From: Deltaproteobacteria bacterium
GTDB taxonomy: Bacteria > Desulfobacterota > UBA8473
Direction: 5' to 3'
DNA length: 16,480 nt
NCBI GenBank assembly: GCA_030621455.1
Contig: JAUXHQ010000009.1
Span: 1-16,480, forward strand
Shown: positions 14,321-16,480 of the stretch, in pieces
Position numbering within the stretch: the first letter of the stretch is position 1
How the letters are laid out: every line of letters begins with the position of its first letter
The notes under the pieces: model-generated
The model's input: the letters and a program-made list of their open reading frames with translations, nothing else
Told to the model about the DNA's origin: nothing
The model's database searches: none
Position numbers and translations under genes: made by a program

Positions 14321-14630
14321 TTGTTGCCCTCCATGGGTTTCTTTTTAGTGATCATGTTATAGACTTCCATAGGCATCCTTCATGCAACATCAAAAGTAGT
14401 TTACACTTTTCCTAACTTGTGCGGTTACACAAAAAGTTACAAGTGCCTAAAATTTGAAGTGCCTAAAGTTAATTTATTCTACTTATTTTATAAACCGGAT
14501 CTTGGTCAGAATCAAAATCAGCAGTGTTTTGGAGCGTATCCCTTAATTTTAGGCACTTTAGGCATTCCAAACTTTATGCACTCATTATTTTCAGATGAAA
14601 TCATGAAGGATGCCCAGTTCTCTATGGAGG
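14321..14630 (-). other. Leader of the HD-GYP gene and nested-repeat spacer (310 bases without a gene)
   Basis: No coding sequence is visible. The region is AT-rich and almost wholly occupied by the nested inverted repeats at 14367-14627. The promoter of the HD-GYP gene should lie here or further upstream; no convincing -35/-10 pair was found on the minus strand. Confidence 0.4.
14367..14627. repeat. Nested inverted-repeat element of about 260 bp (MITE-like)
   Basis: The outer arms are GGCATCCTTCATG (14372-14384) and CATGAAGGATGCC (14602-14614), a perfect 13-bp inverted repeat. It is extended by CCATAG (14367-14372) on the left and CTATGG (14622-14627) on the right after a 7-base interruption. 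Inside are two direct copies of AAGTGCCTAAA (14441-14451 and 14457-14467) and two inverted copies around TTTAGGCACTT/TTTAGGCA (14548-14566). AAGTGCCTAAAATT pairs perfectly with AATTTTAGGCACTT over 14 bases. No ORF lies inside. Terminal plus internal inverted repeats suggest a non-autonomous mobile or palindromic element; no target-site duplication was identified. Confidence 0.5.
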
Positions 14631-16229
14631 CTACCGAGTTACGAGACACGAAGCATCCACTTCCGCCACAATACTAAATCGATCCAGGTTTACTCCCATG
14701 GCGCGATGGAGGCTGGCGAGCCCCTGGTTAAAATCCACCAGAGCAGTTACCTTTCGTATTCGCGCCTCGATGAGGGACTTCTGGAAAATGAGGATGCGGA
14801 AAGTGTCGGATAGCCCGTATTTAAGACGTTCCATCTCTTGATTTAGGGTTGTATCAGCCAACCGCTCTGAGTCTTCAGAGATCGTGAACCTCTCAAGAGA
14901 CCGTCTCACGATCACCAGCGCATCCTTGATCTCGGTCTCCATTGTTCCCTCCAGTCGTTTCAGGCGGTAAATGGCCTTTCGTTTTTCCCAATCAGCGCGC
15001 TGGTAGCGGGCTTTAGCAGCCCTGTTTCCAATTGGATAGGAAAAACGGAGTCCCACAAGCCACTCTTTTCCATCACCCTCCGTCATGTTGGAGAGAGAAT
15101 CGGAGTAGTCCCCCACATATGGACTCGACATAAGCCCCCCGGTTCTGAAGTCCGGAACAGGACGGTCGCCGCCAGACAAACCGTTAACCCCCAGGGTTGC
15201 CTCCAGATCCACCCTCGGCAGCCTCTGGTCGTGATAATACTCAATGAGGATATCCCTGCTGGCGATCTCTATATGCTGTCGTTGAAGGTCGGGACGCCCT
15301 TTCAAAGCAACGGCCAGCGCCCTTTCAAAATCAGGAAATTCCTTGTTAACTCCCGGGATCTTCTCAGTCACAAAACCCTTATCTGACAAAGGGTCTCCGG
15401 GGCGGATTTCGAGGAGATCTCTTAAGCGATTTCGTGCCATCTCAACCTGTTGCCTGGCAAATACTACTTCTTCATCCCGGGCTATGACTGCCGTCTCAGC
15501 CTGCTGAACCTCGCTGATGGGGACCACGCCTCTCTCGAATTTCTTCCGGTTCCCTTGGAGAAGTTCTTCCGCCAGTTCCCGTGACTCGATCCGGTACCGA
15601 AGAACTTCCACCGGCTCTGCCAGGTCATAGTAGACCTGTTCAATTTCCTCCCCCAGACGCTGGGCTTGATCGAGGTAGTCCTTTGCGGCTTCACGAACCT
15701 GATTCTCTGAAATACGCACATTTGCCCTGTTAACACTCGTTCCGAAATCTCGAAGGAGCGGTTGCGTGAAATTCAGGATAAGGATGTTCGTGTATTGAGG
15801 TCGCAAAGCATCTACAGTGGAGTTGTTAGTGGAACGATAGGTCTCAAAGGACAGCCGAGATTCCAGGCCGATTTCGAACTTCTTCCGGATGCCCACTGTG
15901 CCGCCCGTTTGTCGGTAGATGTCGAGGGCGTCAGATGTAAAAGCGGAAGACGTGGGGGTCTCCTGATCGAGAGAATAGACTGAACTCTCAAGTACCGGAT
16001 CAAATTCCGCATCACTAATGATAACACCCTCCAGGTTGATGGGGATGTTCATCTGTTCCACCTGCAAGTCCAGATTCTTCTGCACCCCTCTCGCGATGGC
16101 GCACCGCAAAGGCAATACTTCGCACACATCCGGAGAATCTCCAGCGGTTCCCCGGGCATAGGCAAACACACCCAAGACGATTATCACAAAAATAGTTATG
16201 AAACCGCATTCAAGTTTCTTCGTTAACAT
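14631..16229 (-). CDS. TolC-family outer-membrane efflux protein
   Basis: A 532-residue outer-membrane channel component of tripartite export systems; it would form a trimeric beta-barrel and periplasmic alpha-tunnel joined to an inner-membrane pump and adaptor. The N-terminus is a clear signal peptide (KK, a hydrophobic run to about residue 22, then AYA before R26). Two OEP repeats follow. The first holds LRCAIARGVQKNLDLQVEQ, FTQPLLRDFGTSVNR, long helices and ERGVVPISEVQQAETAV; the second holds FERALAVALKGRPDLQRQ, GLRFSYPIGNRAAKARYQ, and a late segment DTFRILIFQKSLIEARIRKVTALVDFN. The ATG at 16229 is preferred over upstream TTG (16322) and ATG (16277): it has GAGGAAAGAG before it and puts the signal peptide at the very start. 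The pump and adaptor genes are not in the window. The substrate is unknown. Confidence 0.9.
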   Translation of the reverse strand: MLTKKLECGFITIFVIIVLGVFAYARGTAGDSPDVCEVLPLRCAIARGVQKNLDLQVEQMNIPINLEGVIISDAEFDPVLESSVYSLDQETPTSSAFTSDALDIYRQTGGTVGIRKKFEIGLESRLSFETYRSTNNSTVDALRPQYTNILILNFTQPLLRDFGTSVNRANVRISENQVREAAKDYLDQAQRLGEEIEQVYYDLAEPVEVLRYRIESRELAEELLQGNRKKFERGVVPISEVQQAETAVIARDEEVVFARQQVEMARNRLRDLLEIRPGDPLSDKGFVTEKIPGVNKEFPDFERALAVALKGRPDLQRQHIEIASRDILIEYYHDQRLPRVDLEATLGVNGLSGGDRPVPDFRTGGLMSSPYVGDYSDSLSNMTEGDGKEWLVGLRFSYPIGNRAAKARYQRADWEKRKAIYRLKRLEGTMETEIKDALVIVRRSLERFTISEDSERLADTTLNQEMERLKYGLSDTFRILIFQKSLIEARIRKVTALVDFNQGLASLHRAMGVNLDRFSIVAEVDASCLVTR

Positions 16230-16480
16230 GCGGCGTCTCTTTCCTCTTCCCTCAGATTCAAAAGTTTTGAAATTCATTTTAATTATGTCATTAAGCCATT
16301 GTAGATCATAATTGAGTTTCAATATTTCTGCAGATTATGCCTTTGTCCGACCTGCAACAGAGACAAAAAAGGTTACGTTCATTCCGGCCTGGCAATTCCG
16401 TGGCAGCAAAAGTCGACCAGTTGGGAGGATAACTCGGGAAGCTTCAGGGGACCCAGGAGTTTGATTCGACTCAACCCGTT
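16230..16480 (-). other. Upstream region of the tolC-like gene
   Basis: Holds no recognisable gene in either direction to the window end. On the minus strand a TATGAT -10-like box lies near 16303-16308, but the sequence 17 bases before it (CTGCAG) is a poor -35, so the promoter is uncertain. Confidence 0.25.

Noticed and set aside
16400..16416. TGGCAATTCCGTGGCA as an outward sigma-54 promoter on the plus strand
   Set aside because: GG-N10-GC spacing is right but several consensus bases are missing, and no gene is visible downstream in the window.

Overview
The window looks like chromosomal DNA of an anaerobic Gram-negative bacterium, most likely a Desulfobacterota/'deltaproteobacterial' type. 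This is an inference from three things: a TolC-type outer-membrane protein, an Mrp-type antiporter operon built from archaeal Mbh-like pieces, and c-di-GMP signalling genes. There are no rRNA or tRNA genes, no CRISPR array and no transposase.

Layout, left to right. Positions 1-738 (+) are the C-terminal part of glucose-1-phosphate adenylyltransferase (GlgC), cut by the window edge. Its stop overlaps the start of a 35-codon ORF (735-842) that I do not recognise. Next come a stand-alone GAF-domain protein (1028-1681), a dodecin (1959-2168), a pair of inverted REP-like repeats (2214-2281), and a membrane-bound diguanylate cyclase (2404-3258) with its own good -10 box. I see nothing certain in 843-1027; 1682-1958 may be structured RNA.

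Positions 3344-11085 (-) are one tight operon of 12 genes for a multisubunit Mrp-type cation/proton antiporter. In transcription order it reads mrpE, mrpB, mrpF, mrpG, DUF4040/MbhD-like, MbhE-like, mrpC, mrpD-like 1, mrpD-like 2, two small unrecognised membrane proteins, mrpD-like 3. Most junctions overlap or lie within 20 bases, and most genes have good Shine-Dalgarno sequences. The C-terminal modules of the usual giant MrpA are separate genes, as in archaeal Mbh/Mrp clusters, but no hydrogenase or dehydrogenase arm is present in the window. The third MrpD-like subunit has lost several lysines expected of a proton-pumping antiporter subunit. The operon looks more AT-rich than its flanks.

The 358-base region before mrpE (11086-11443) is rich in regulatory-looking sequence. 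It holds a perfect 18-bp palindrome of the TetR/FadR-box type, a TTGACA -35 box, a sigma-54-like site, a weak terminator, and a 15-bp direct repeat placed at the same distance from each promoter-like site. Upstream of it (11444-14320, -) is a large dCache-PAS-PAS-PAS-HD-GYP sensor, a predicted c-di-GMP phosphodiesterase. A roughly 260-bp nested inverted-repeat element (14367-14627) separates it from a TolC-family outer-membrane efflux protein (14631-16229, -).

Taken together, a c-di-GMP synthase and a c-di-GMP phosphodiesterase bracket a membrane ion-transport operon. The novelty candidates are the unusual composition of the Mrp complex (two orphan small membrane proteins and a lysine-depleted third antiporter subunit), its control region, and the nested-repeat element.
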